Translations under genes and position numbers: made by a program | Source of the DNA: an uncultured Collinsella sp. | Lineage (GTDB): Bacteria; Actinomycetota; Coriobacteriia; Coriobacteriales; Coriobacteriaceae | Length of the DNA stretch: 9,644 nucleotides | Direction: 5' to 3' | Assembly (NCBI GenBank): GCA_902489945.1 | Contig: CABUBZ010000068.1 | Location: 1-9,644, forward strand | Shown here: positions 1 to 6,919 of the stretch, in pieces | Position numbering within the stretch: the first letter of the stretch is position 1 | How the letters are laid out: every line of letters starts with the position of its first letter | Notes under the pieces: model-generated | What the model was told of the DNA's origin: nothing | Databases searched by the model: none | What the model saw: the letters and a program-made list of their open reading frames with translations, nothing else

Positions 1-954
1 GGTGCCGGGTCCGCCGCGGGCTCGGCTGCCACGGACGGCGCCGGTGCTGCCGCAGAGCCGGTCGAGGTGCACGTCGCCTCGCTCAAGGGTCCGACGTCGA
101 TCGGTCTGATGCAGTTTATGGACCAGGCAGCCGATGGCGAGACGGACAATGAGTTCGACTTTGCGATCAACACTGCCGCCGACGAGATTGTGCCCAAGGT
201 CATTCAGGGCGATATCGATATCGCCCTGGTGCCCGCCAACGTGGCGAGCGTGCTCTACAACAAGACCGAGGGCGCGGTGCAGGTCATCGACATCAACACG
301 CTGGGCGTGCTGAACATTGTGACGGGCGACGCGAGTGTGGCCTCGTTTGGCGATCTGGCGGGCCATACTGTCTATATGACGGGCAAGGGCGCCACGCCGG
401 AGTACGTCATGAACTACCTGCTGGAGCGCGCGGGCTTGGCCGGTCAGGTGGCGCTCGAGTTTAAGAGCGAGCCTACCGAGGTGCTCTCGGCCCTGCTTGC
501 CGACCCGACTGTCGTGGGCGTGCTGCCCGAGCCGTTCAAGACCGCTGCCATCGCAAAGAGCGAAGGCAAGCTGTCGGCTCCGGTAAGTCTGACCGCTGTG
601 TGGGATGAGCTGGCAGGTGACACGGGTTCGCGCCTGCTGACAGGCGTGACCGTGGTGCGCCGTGCCTTTGCCGAGGAACATCCCGAGGCCGTGGCGGAGT
701 TCTTGAGCTGCCATGCGGCGAGCGTTAAGGCTGTCAATGCGGCACCGGCAGACTGGGCGCAGGCCGTGGTCGATGCCGGCATCGTGGATAACGCCAAGAT
801 CGCCGAGAAGGCGATTCCCGGGTGCATGCTTGTCTGCCAGACGGGCAAGGATATGAAGGCGGCACTTAGCGGGTATCTGCAGGTGCTGTTCGACGCGGAC
901 GCGAGCGCCGTGGGTGGTAAACTTCCGGCTGACGATTTCTACTACATGGAGTAG
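1..954 (+). CDS. ABC transporter substrate-binding protein, 5'-truncated (NMT1/SsuA-like)
   Basis: The reading frame is open from base 1 to the TAG at 952-954, so the true start and any lipoprotein signal lie before the window. The first 20 or so visible residues are rich in Gly, Ala and Ser, like the flexible linker after a lipobox cysteine. The rest reads as a periplasmic-type binding protein of the nitrate/sulfonate/taurine class. It has LKGPTSIGLMQFM near the start, the block GDIDIALVPANVASVLYNKT, then NTLGVLNIV, GHTVYMTGKGATPEYVMNYLL and GVLPEPF, all typical of this two-lobe fold. In the family the protein is a lipid-anchored receptor that hands a small ligand to the permease. The ligand cannot be read from the sequence. 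The fused permease-ATPase gene begins 3 bases downstream, so the two are almost certainly co-transcribed and translationally linked. I am confident of the family and not of the substrate. Confidence 0.88.
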   Translation, partial: GAGSAAGSAATDGAGAAAEPVEVHVASLKGPTSIGLMQFMDQAADGETDNEFDFAINTAADEIVPKVIQGDIDIALVPANVASVLYNKTEGAVQVIDINTLGVLNIVTGDASVASFGDLAGHTVYMTGKGATPEYVMNYLLERAGLAGQVALEFKSEPTEVLSALLADPTVVGVLPEPFKTAAIAKSEGKLSAPVSLTAVWDELAGDTGSRLLTGVTVVRRAFAEEHPEAVAEFLSCHAASVKAVNAAPADWAQAVVDAGIVDNAKIAEKAIPGCMLVCQTGKDMKAALSGYLQVLFDADASAVGGKLPADDFYYME

Positions 955-957
955 CTC

Positions 958-2334
958 GTGCGTGCGTTTGCTCGACAAATGACAGAGCGTATGAAGGCGG
1001 TGGCGGCAGCAGGTGCCGTCGCCGCCTTTTGGCTTGCCGCGTGGATGCTGGTGGCGGCGCTGGTGGCGCAGCCGCTGATCTTGCCGGGGCCGGGTGCTGT
1101 TGCCTTGGCGCTGCTGCGCCTGGTGTGCGATAGCGGTACCTGGGCGATTTTGGCGGGCTCAGGCGCGCGGATACTGGGCGGGCTGGCGCTTGCCGCGGTG
1201 TGTGGTGGCGTGCTTGCCGGGATTTCGTCACGGTCGCGGGCGTTTGCGCGCCTGGTGGCTCCGGCGCTGTCGTTTGTAAAGGCGACGCCGGTCGCCTGCG
1301 TGGTGGTCCTGCTGCTTATCTGGCTGGGATCGGCGCGCGTGAGCACCGCGGCAGTCTTTTTGATGGCGCTGCCGGGCGTATATTTCTCGCTGGTCGAGGG
1401 CTTGGCACAAGTGGATAAGCCGCTGGAGCAGATGTTTCGCCTGCATGGTGTGCGGGGATGGCGACTGTTTTGCGCCCATACCTGGCGCGAAGTCCTGCCG
1501 TTTGTGCTTTCGTGCGCCCGGTCCGTGATCGGCATGAGCTGGAAGGCCGGCGTGGCAGCCGAGCTGATCGGCATGGCGGTGGGCACCGTGGGTGAGCGCA
1601 TCTATCAGGCAAAGCTTTTGATTGAGACGGCTGATCTGCTGGCGTGGACCGTGCTGGTCGTTGCCGCCTCGTGGGCGTGTGAGCGCGTGCTGGTGTGGCT
1701 GCTGCGGGTTTCGGGGCCCGTGGCGTGGCGCGCGGCCGTGCGGGCGCATGGGCATGGATTGCGCGGGCGTGCGGGGGCTGCGAGCGATGGCGCTGCGGCG
1801 GAGCTTGCGCTTGCCGTGGGCGATCGCGCGCCCTGGGCACCGGCGCTCGACGGGCTGGTGCTCAACGTGCCCGCGGGTGGGCGTATCTGTGTGATGGGCG
1901 CCTCGGGTGTGGGCAAGTCGACACTCCTTGCCCTGGCGGCGGGGGAGTGCGCGCCGTGCTCCATGGTGTTTCAGGATGTGCGCCTGGTCGAGGACGCTTC
2001 TGCCTTGGATAACGTGCTGGTGTGCGCCGACGCGCGCGTGAGTGCTTCGAGCGCTGCGGCCTTGCTGCGCCGGTTGGTGCCGGGAATCGACGTGCATGCG
2101 TACGTGGCCAAGCTTTCGGGCGGGCAGCGCCGTCGCGTCGAGATCGCTCGAGCCCTGCTGTGCCCCGGTGGCGCGGTGATTCTGGACGAGCCCTTTACCG
2201 GCCTGGATGCCGCTGCGCGCGATATGACGGCCGAGGTCGTGCTCGACCTCCTCAATGGTCGCATGCTGTTGCTTGCCACGCACGATGCCGTCGATGCTCA
2301 GGCCCTCAATATCTCGGATATCATCACGCTCTAA
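958..2334 (+). CDS. Fused ABC transporter permease-ATPase (SsuC-SsuB-like), compact ATPase
   Basis: This 458-residue protein joins two subunits that are usually separate. Residues 1 to about 255 are a SsuC/TauC-type permease: hydrophobic segments at about 15-38, 62-90, 112-145 and 225-250, and an EAA-type coupling loop around 157-185 (G164, LP at 180-181). Residues of about 285-458 are an ATPase with Walker A GASGVGKST (314-322), Q-loop glutamine 339 in MVFQDVRL, signature LSGGQ (386-390), Walker B AVILDE (406-411), a TGLD D-loop (414-417) and switch histidine 442. All catalytic motifs are intact. From Walker A lysine to the Q-loop is only 19 residues, against 37 in E. coli SsuB as I recall it, so the beta-hairpin region is missing. 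The chain also ends soon after the H-loop. The GTG start at 958 is supported by GGAG at 948-951 with a 6-base gap. It should act with the upstream binding protein as an importer; the substrate is unknown. Confidence 0.87.
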   Translation: MRAFARQMTERMKAVAAAGAVAAFWLAAWMLVAALVAQPLILPGPGAVALALLRLVCDSGTWAILAGSGARILGGLALAAVCGGVLAGISSRSRAFARLVAPALSFVKATPVACVVVLLLIWLGSARVSTAAVFLMALPGVYFSLVEGLAQVDKPLEQMFRLHGVRGWRLFCAHTWREVLPFVLSCARSVIGMSWKAGVAAELIGMAVGTVGERIYQAKLLIETADLLAWTVLVVAASWACERVLVWLLRVSGPVAWRAAVRAHGHGLRGRAGAASDGAAAELALAVGDRAPWAPALDGLVLNVPAGGRICVMGASGVGKSTLLALAAGECAPCSMVFQDVRLVEDASALDNVLVCADARVSASSAAALLRRLVPGIDVHAYVAKLSGGQRRRVEIARALLCPGGAVILDEPFTGLDAAARDMTAEVVLDLLNGRMLLLATHDAVDAQALNISDIITL

Positions 2335-2391
2335 ATACTTACTCAGCAACAAAATGATCCGTTTTTTCTCCGTCCCCATGGGGCCGGGTAT

Positions 2392-2437
2392 GGTATTCTA
2401 TCTGCGGGGTAATACTTAGGAATACCAAGTAATACCA
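2392..2437 (+). promoter_or_regulatory. Candidate operator/promoter with 10-bp-phased AATAC repeats
   Basis: AATAC occurs at 2411-2415, 2421-2425 and 2431-2435, exactly one helical turn apart, and an inverted copy GGTATTC lies at 2392-2398 (matched by GAATACC at 2420-2426). TGGTATTCT at 2391-2399 could serve as an extended -10 element, but no good -35 is visible. Ribbon-helix-helix antitoxins usually bind such short phased repeats over their own promoter, and the next gene encodes one. The repeats are seen directly; the operator role is inferred. Confidence 0.5.
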
Positions 2438-2457
2438 ACGCCGTAGAAACACACTCC

Positions 2458-2516
2458 AGATGCGGGCCAATCGGGTTGCCTTCACAGCCCGTCGCCCAGC
2501 CGCGTGGCCCGCATCT
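2458..2516 (+). other. 12-bp leader hairpin before the RelB-like gene
   Basis: AGATGCGGGCCA (2458-2469) is perfectly complementary to TGGCCCGCATCT (2505-2516), with 35 bases between. A short inner CGGG/CCCG pairing (2472-2475 with 2488-2491) could extend the fold. No T-run follows, so it does not look like a simple terminator. It sits between the likely promoter and the ribosome site at 2541-2546, in the 5' leader. Its role is unknown. Confidence 0.5.
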
Positions 2517-2550
2517 ATCCGCACCACCGTCGTTTCAAAAAGGAAGCGCC

Positions 2551-2754
2551 ATGGCAGAACACATGACCCCGGTTGTCGCGAAGGTCTTGCCCGAGGAAAA
2601 GGCGGCCTTCGCGGCGGCAACCCAGCTCGTAGGTACCACGCCGTCCAACGCCATCCGCATGTTTATCGCCGCGTTCAATCGCTGCGGCACCTTTCCGTTC
2701 GACATTTCGCCCAACGGGGCCTTTGGCACTGCGCCCGATTCTCATCAACAATGA
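2551..2754 (+). CDS. RelB/DinJ-family antitoxin-like ribbon-helix-helix protein, orphan and short
   Basis: The ATG at 2551 is preceded by AGGAAG (2541-2546) with a 4-base gap, which fixes the start and gives 67 residues. The N-terminal strand VVAKVLPEEKAAF, the helix-turn-helix LVGTTPSNAIRMFIAAF and the closing motif GTFPFDI match the DNA-binding part of RelB/DinJ antitoxins. Proteins of this family usually have about 85-95 residues, with a C-terminal tail that wraps the YafQ/RelE toxin. Here only about 14 unrelated residues follow PFDI. No toxin gene comes next: the following gene is a membrane protease, and a long inverted repeat starts 13 bases after the stop. The protein may be a stand-alone repressor acting on the AATAC repeats upstream, or a remnant of a toxin-antitoxin pair. 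The family call is good; the function is open. Confidence 0.72.
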   Translation: MAEHMTPVVAKVLPEEKAAFAAATQLVGTTPSNAIRMFIAAFNRCGTFPFDISPNGAFGTAPDSHQQ

Positions 2755-2767
2755 CTGTCCCAAACTG

Positions 2768-2825
2768 CCGGCACTTGGGGGCGTTCCTTTTCTGCCGGCA
2801 GTTAAGGAACGCCCCCAAGTGCCGG
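2768..2825 (+). repeat. 22-bp perfect inverted repeat with nested palindrome; possible terminator/attenuator
   Basis: Bases 2768-2789 and 2804-2825 are exact reverse complements of each other over 22 bp, around a 14-base loop. The loop contains the self-complementary CTGCCGGCAG (2792-2801). The string CTGCCGGCA is also present at 2765-2773, so a second, competing pairing is possible (AACTGCCGGCA 2763-2773 with TGCCGGCAGTT 2793-2803). A GGG and TTTT (2827-2830) follow the right arm, as in an intrinsic terminator. The ribosome site GAGGAGG of the next gene starts right after it at 2831. It could be a terminator, an attenuator or a mobile REP-like palindrome. Confidence 0.75.
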
Positions 2826-2842
2826 GTTTTGAGGAGGTCGGC

Positions 2843-3754
2843 ATGCTCAATGCGATGATTTGGGCGCTTGCCTGTTTTGGCGTTGTCGCGGCAGATATTG
2901 CCCTGAGCGTGGTTTTGTTTTCCGCTCTGGGCGTCGCGTCGGTGTTCATGGGCTTTTCGATTGACGACCTCGATATTCAATTACTTCAGGCTGCCGCGCA
3001 GATGGCGTCGTTTTTGATGGCGCTGCTGTGGTGGCGTTATCTGTGGCCGCGCTCGTTTATGGCGCGCTGGCAGGGCGAGCGCCCGCTTGGCGGGGGAGCG
3101 CGTGGGGCGTGGAAACGCATCGCCTGCGTTATCGTGATTGGCCTGGCCCTGCAGGTGGTCGTTGGCTACGTGACCGACGCTGTGCTGTCGCTGTTGCCCG
3201 AGGCGGCGGCCGATTACAGTGAACTTGTCGAGGAAACGGGCATGGGCGACACGAGCTACTTGGCTGTCCTGACCACGGTGCTTGGCGCTCCGTTTTGCGA
3301 GGAACTGCTGGTGCGCGGCATCATTTTTGAGTTTTCGCTCCGAGCGTTTAACCCGCAGTGCCGTCCGCTTTGGAAACGCCGGCGTCGCGCGCGGGCGCAG
3401 GACGGCGCCATGGTACCTTGGGCGGCCCCAAACACGTGGGGTATCGCCGCGGCGATTGTGCTGCAGGCGGCTATCTTTGGCTTTATGCATATGAACTGGG
3501 TGCAGGGCTGCTACGCGGGTGCCGCCGGTCTGGTCTTTGGCTGGGTGCTCGTGACGACCGGAAAGCTCCGCTACACGATTCTGCTGCACTTTGCCTTTAA
3601 CGCCGGGTCGTATCTCATGGGCCTGCTGTGGTTTGTGAACACGCCGCTCGACGTGATAATCACGGTCGCTATCGCCGGCGTCATCCTCGTTGAGGCAATG
3701 CGCTCGCTGCGCCACGCGTGTGGGATGGACGCAGCGAGCGCACCGCTGCCCTAG
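2843..3754 (+). CDS. CPBP (CAAX/Rce1-type) intramembrane metalloprotease
   Basis: The start is the ATG at 2843, 5 bases after a strong GAGGAGG (2831-2837). The frame stays open upstream, but that part runs through the palindrome and antitoxin gene and is unlikely to be coding. The 303-residue protein is mostly hydrophobic, with membrane segments at about 5-35, 48-68, 93-118, 200-215, 225-240 and 268-285. It carries the three conserved motifs of the CPBP/Abi family: EELLVR (E153, E154, R158), FGFMH with H216, and HFAFN (H249, N253). These form the zinc or catalytic site within the membrane. Between motifs 1 and 2 is a basic cytosolic loop (about 174-186, KRRRRAR). Bacterial members process prenylated or other membrane proteins, or give bacteriocin immunity; which applies here cannot be told. 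The stop codon overlaps that of the convergent ygiQ-like gene. Confidence 0.87.
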   Translation: MLNAMIWALACFGVVAADIALSVVLFSALGVASVFMGFSIDDLDIQLLQAAAQMASFLMALLWWRYLWPRSFMARWQGERPLGGGARGAWKRIACVIVIGLALQVVVGYVTDAVLSLLPEAAADYSELVEETGMGDTSYLAVLTTVLGAPFCEELLVRGIIFEFSLRAFNPQCRPLWKRRRRARAQDGAMVPWAAPNTWGIAAAIVLQAAIFGFMHMNWVQGCYAGAAGLVFGWVLVTTGKLRYTILLHFAFNAGSYLMGLLWFVNTPLDVIITVAIAGVILVEAMRSLRHACGMDAASAPLP

Positions 3755-5898
3755 TTGCGGCGACCGCCTCCGTTGGCGCCCTGACGCCCCTGAGCTGCAC
3801 GGTTGCGCCCGGCAGTGTTTTGCGCGCGCGACATGCCGCTGTGCCCCTTGCTGTCCTTGGGCCCCTTGCCAGCGCCGCCAGAGCCGCCGTGGGCCTTGCC
3901 GCCCTTCTTGCCGGTGCCATGCCCACCGCCAGCAGACGTCTCGCCCGGGCGCGGCGGCACGGGGCGGATTAGACAGTGTTTGGTGTAGCCGATCAGGTCA
4001 CGACGTCCGGCCTTTTCCAGCGCCTCGCGCACAAGCTTGTAGTTCTCGGGCTTGCGGTATTGGATGAGCGCACGCTGCATGGCCTTTTCGTGTGGGTCGC
4101 GCGCCACGTAGATCGGCTGCATGGTGCGCGGATCCACGCCAGTGTAGTACATGCAGGTCGACATGGTGGACGGCGTGGGGTAGAAGTCCTGCACCTGCTC
4201 GGGCATGTAGCCCATGTCGCGCACGGCTTCGGCAAGGTCCACGGCTTCCTTCATCGTCGAGCCGGGGTGGCTCGAGATCAGATACGGCACCACGTACTGC
4301 TTGAGTCCGTACTCGCGGTTCAAGCGTTCAAATTTACGGCAGAATGCGTCGTAGACAGCTCGGCTCGGCTTGCCCATCACGGACAGTACCGCGTCGCTCA
4401 CGTGCTCGGGCGCTACGCGCAGCTGGCCCGAGACATGGTGTTCCAGCAGCTCGCGTAAAAACTCGTCCGAGGCATCGGCCATGGTGTAGTCAAAACGGAT
4501 GCCGCTGCGCACGAAGACCTTCTTGACGCCCGGCAGCTGGCGCAGGTCGCGCAACAGCTGCGTGTAGCCGCTTTCGTCGACCACCATGTTCTTGCATACG
4601 CTCGGCCACAGACAGCGCTTGTTCTTGCACACACCGTGCTTGAGCTGCTTGTCGCAGGCGGGGCGGCTAAAGTTGGCCGTCGGTCCACCCACGTCGTTGA
4701 TGTAGCCCTTAAACTCGGGATCGCGCGTGAGCAGCTCGGCCTCGCGCATGATCGAGTCGTGGCTGCGCATCTGCAACACGCGGCCCTGGTGGAAGGTGAG
4801 CGCGCAAAACGAGCACTCGCCAAAACAGCCGCGGTTGGAGCTAATGGAAAACTTGATCTCAGCAAAGGCCGGCACGCCGCCTGCCGCGTCGTAGTCGGGA
4901 TGCCAATCGCGTGCGTAGGGGAGTTCGGCAACCTCGTCCATCTCGTCGGTGGTGAGTGTTGCCGACGGCGGGTTCTGCACCACGTACACGCTGTTGGGAT
5001 ATGGCTCTACCAGGCGATGCCCGGTGATGGGGTCCATATTCTGCTGCTGCACGTTAAAGCTGCGGGCGTAGTTGAGCTTGTCGGCGGCAAGGTCGTCCCA
5101 GCTGGGCAGCAGGTCGTAGTCGTAGACCTCGTCGAGCGAACCCGTGCGGTAGACAGTGCCATTGATATAGGTGATCTGGTCCACGGGCAGTCCCGCGTCG
5201 AGCGCGTCGGCGATCTCGACGATCGCGTGCTCGCCCATGCCGTAGATGAGGATGTCGGCGCCCGAGTCGAGCAGTACCGAGCGCTTGAGCTTGTCCTGCC
5301 AGTAATCGTAGTGGGCCAGACGGCGCAGGCTCGCCTCGATGCCGCCGATGATGATGGGAGCGTCCTTGAACGTCTGGCGGATGAGGTTGCCATAGACCGT
5401 GACGGCTCGGTTGGGACGGCGCCCCTCCTCGCCACCGGGGGTATAGGCGTCGGTGTGGCGGCGGTGCTTGGTTACCGAATAGTGGTTGACCATGGAGTCC
5501 ATGTTGCCGGCACTGACGAGAAAGCCCAGGCGCGGCTCACCGAGCACAGTGATGCTGGCGGGGTCGGTCCAGTCGGGTTGGCAGATGATGCCCACCTTGT
5601 AGCCGTGCGCGTCGAGGACGCGGCTAATGATGGCCATGCCAAAGCTGGGATGGTCCACGTAGGCGTCGCCGCAGATGTAGACGAAGTCGCACTGGTCCCA
5701 GCCGCGCGCATCCATATCGGCGCGGCTGACGGGGAGGAACTTATCGCGGCCCGGGCGCCAGGGGCGGGCAGGCGTCGCTTGGGAATGCTTGGCGCGGGCG
5801 ACCGTGGCCTGCGCCTTGCCGCCGCGCTTTTGCTGCTGGCCCTGTTTGCCCTGCTGTTCGCGTTGGCTGTTCTGAGCGTGCTGAGGCTTTTTTGCCAC
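3751..5898 (-). CDS. ygiQ: YgiQ-family (UPF0313) radical SAM protein
   Basis: The likely start is the GTG at 5898-5896, behind GGGAGGG (5908-5902), giving 715 residues. A longer frame to 6069 would add 57 residues with no ribosome site and no family resemblance. Radical SAM cysteines are C358, C362 and C365 in RGCFGECSFC, which should bind a 4Fe-4S cluster and S-adenosylmethionine. Four more cysteines follow (C415, C424, C429, C435) in CDKQLKHGVCKNKRC and just after it, and may bind a second metal. Family signatures include PIIIGGIEASLRRLAHYDYW (181-200), DVGGPTANF (402-410) and PYLISSHPGS (538-547). Known YgiQ proteins have similar length; their reaction is not defined. The first 45 residues are rich in Q, K and R, and the last 60 in G, K, R and S, resembling disordered nucleic-acid-binding tails. 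The gene stands alone, and its stop overlaps that of the convergent protease gene. Confidence 0.92.
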   Translation of the reverse strand: MAKKPQHAQNSQREQQGKQGQQQKRGGKAQATVARAKHSQATPARPWRPGRDKFLPVSRADMDARGWDQCDFVYICGDAYVDHPSFGMAIISRVLDAHGYKVGIICQPDWTDPASITVLGEPRLGFLVSAGNMDSMVNHYSVTKHRRHTDAYTPGGEEGRRPNRAVTVYGNLIRQTFKDAPIIIGGIEASLRRLAHYDYWQDKLKRSVLLDSGADILIYGMGEHAIVEIADALDAGLPVDQITYINGTVYRTGSLDEVYDYDLLPSWDDLAADKLNYARSFNVQQQNMDPITGHRLVEPYPNSVYVVQNPPSATLTTDEMDEVAELPYARDWHPDYDAAGGVPAFAEIKFSISSNRGCFGECSFCALTFHQGRVLQMRSHDSIMREAELLTRDPEFKGYINDVGGPTANFSRPACDKQLKHGVCKNKRCLWPSVCKNMVVDESGYTQLLRDLRQLPGVKKVFVRSGIRFDYTMADASDEFLRELLEHHVSGQLRVAPEHVSDAVLSVMGKPSRAVYDAFCRKFERLNREYGLKQYVVPYLISSHPGSTMKEAVDLAEAVRDMGYMPEQVQDFYPTPSTMSTCMYYTGVDPRTMQPIYVARDPHEKAMQRALIQYRKPENYKLVREALEKAGRRDLIGYTKHCLIRPVPPRPGETSAGGGHGTGKKGGKAHGGSGGAGKGPKDSKGHSGMSRAQNTAGRNRAAQGRQGANGGGRRN

Positions 5899-5935
5899 GA
5901 TCCCTCCCGGTGTCTGTATGCTGCACGTAATTGTA

Positions 5936-5970
5936 ACCAGTCTTTTTGGGACGGCGCTAAAAAGACTGGT
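5936..5970. promoter_or_regulatory. 12-bp palindrome in the divergent ygiQ/yoaK intergenic region
   Basis: ACCAGTCTTTTT (5936-5947) pairs perfectly with AAAAAGACTGGT (5959-5970) around an 11-base spacer. It lies 38-72 bases upstream of the ygiQ GTG and about 180 bases upstream of the yoaK ATG. A TACAAT hexamer on the minus strand (5935-5930) abuts it but has no good -35. A partial copy of the motif (CAGTC 6008-6012, GACTG 6024-6028) lies further on. It may be a repressor operator or an RNA hairpin; the role is inferred. Confidence 0.45.
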
Positions 5971-6151
5971 GGAGTACATGAGCTGGTGAGTGAGAGCGTC
6001 GCTGAGCCAGTCGTTTGTTTCCAGACTGTGTATCTGCGCGTTGGAGAACCCGTCTCGCGCGCACGCCATGTTGTCAATGGGTTACAGTATGAACGGCGGC
6101 TATGTTTCCGCCAACGCACGAGAGAGTCGTCAACAAGGAGGATGCACGACG

Positions 6152-6868
6152 ATGCAGCGTGCCAAACAGATATCGGAGTCTATTGAGCTGGGCATCATCT
6201 TGGCGCTCGCCGGTGGCTTTATGGACGTGTATTCGTACATTGGGCGCGACCATGTTTTCGCCAACGCGCAGACAGGCAACATCCTGCTCGTGGGCGTGAG
6301 CATCTCGGAGGGCAACTGGGCACTTGCGGAGCGCTACTTCTTCCCTGTGGTGTCGTTTGCCGTGGGTATTATGCTTGCCGATCTGGTACACGAGCGGTTT
6401 GGCAGCGTGATCCACTGGCGTCAGGTGACGGTGTTCTTTGAAGCCGTCATCTTACTGGGCGTGAGCTTTATCCCGGGCGGCAATTTCAACCTGCTCGCCA
6501 ACTGCCTCACCTCGTTTGCCTGCGGCATGCAGGTCGAGAGCTTCCGCAAGATCCACGGTCACGGCATCGCTACGACCATGTGCATCGGCAACTTGCGCAA
6601 CGCGCTGCAAAACGTGGACGATTACATCATCACCCACAGGCGCGGCTTTTTGGAAAACGGCCTGCTGTACTTTGGCGTGATCTTTACCTTTGTGTTTGGC
6701 GCCGTGTTGGGCAACTGGTGTATTGAGCGCATGGGCCTGCACGCCATCGTCGTGGCGAGCTTGCTGCTATTTGTCGCGTTTGCCATCATGTTCATCGACC
6801 GCGAGCGCGACTTGCGCTTACGCTGGAAGGTTGCGGCCGAGGCTTGGAAAGAGGGCTGCCGAAAGTAA
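6152..6868 (+). CDS. YoaK family (DUF1275) membrane protein
   Basis: The ATG at 6152 follows AAGGAGGA (6135-6142) at a suitable distance, giving 238 residues. The frame is open back to 5990, but that part lies in the divergent regulatory region and does not resemble the family. Typical DUF1275 signatures are present: GGFMDVYSYI (21-30), then HVFANAQTGNILLVGV (34-49), and in the second half CGMQVESFRK (124-133) with a CIGNLR motif (144-149). About six membrane segments fall at about 12-30, 64-80, 92-107, 112-126, 170-188 and 197-215. A short charged C-terminal tail should be cytosolic. The family is widespread in bacteria and its transport or other role is not established. The gene is transcribed away from ygiQ and closed off by hairpins, so it is probably monocistronic. 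Confidence 0.88.
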   Translation: MQRAKQISESIELGIILALAGGFMDVYSYIGRDHVFANAQTGNILLVGVSISEGNWALAERYFFPVVSFAVGIMLADLVHERFGSVIHWRQVTVFFEAVILLGVSFIPGGNFNLLANCLTSFACGMQVESFRKIHGHGIATTMCIGNLRNALQNVDDYIITHRRGFLENGLLYFGVIFTFVFGAVLGNWCIERMGLHAIVVASLLLFVAFAIMFIDRERDLRLRWKVAAEAWKEGCRK

Positions 6869-6873
6869 CCGAA

Positions 6874-6902
6874 TGCGGCAAAGGGGCTGTCCCTTTGCCG
6901 CA
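6874..6902 (+). repeat. 12-bp perfect hairpin after yoaK
   Basis: TGCGGCAAAGGG (6874-6885) and CCCTTTGCCGCA (6891-6902) pair perfectly around a 5-base loop, starting 5 bases after the yoaK stop. No T-run follows, so it may protect the 3' end of the mRNA or be a REP-like palindrome rather than a terminator. It shares CTGTCCC with the start of the palindromic region near 2755. Confidence 0.65.
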
Positions 6903-6919
6903 CTGATCGATAATGTGGA

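Noticed and set aside
1228..2379. A 383-codon open frame on the minus strand opposite the ABC fusion gene
   Set aside because: Its composition is Arg/His/Gln-rich with no recognisable domain, as expected for the antisense of a GC-rich gene. The plus strand has clear permease and ATPase motifs.
2335..2400. A terminator after the ABC fusion gene
   Set aside because: A run of six Ts is present at 2362-2367, but no stable stem precedes it.
2723..2842. A 40-residue N-terminal extension of the CPBP protease
   Set aside because: It overlaps the antitoxin-like gene and the palindrome and has no ribosome site. The ATG at 2843 has a strong one.
5990..6151. A 54-residue N-terminal extension of the YoaK-like protein
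   Set aside because: It does not resemble the family and has no ribosome site. AAGGAGGA points to the ATG at 6152.
4636..6186. A 516-codon open frame on the plus strand opposite the ygiQ-like gene
   Set aside because: It is Val/Ala/Gly-rich antisense of a firmly identified radical SAM gene, without motifs, and it runs on through the divergent intergenic region.
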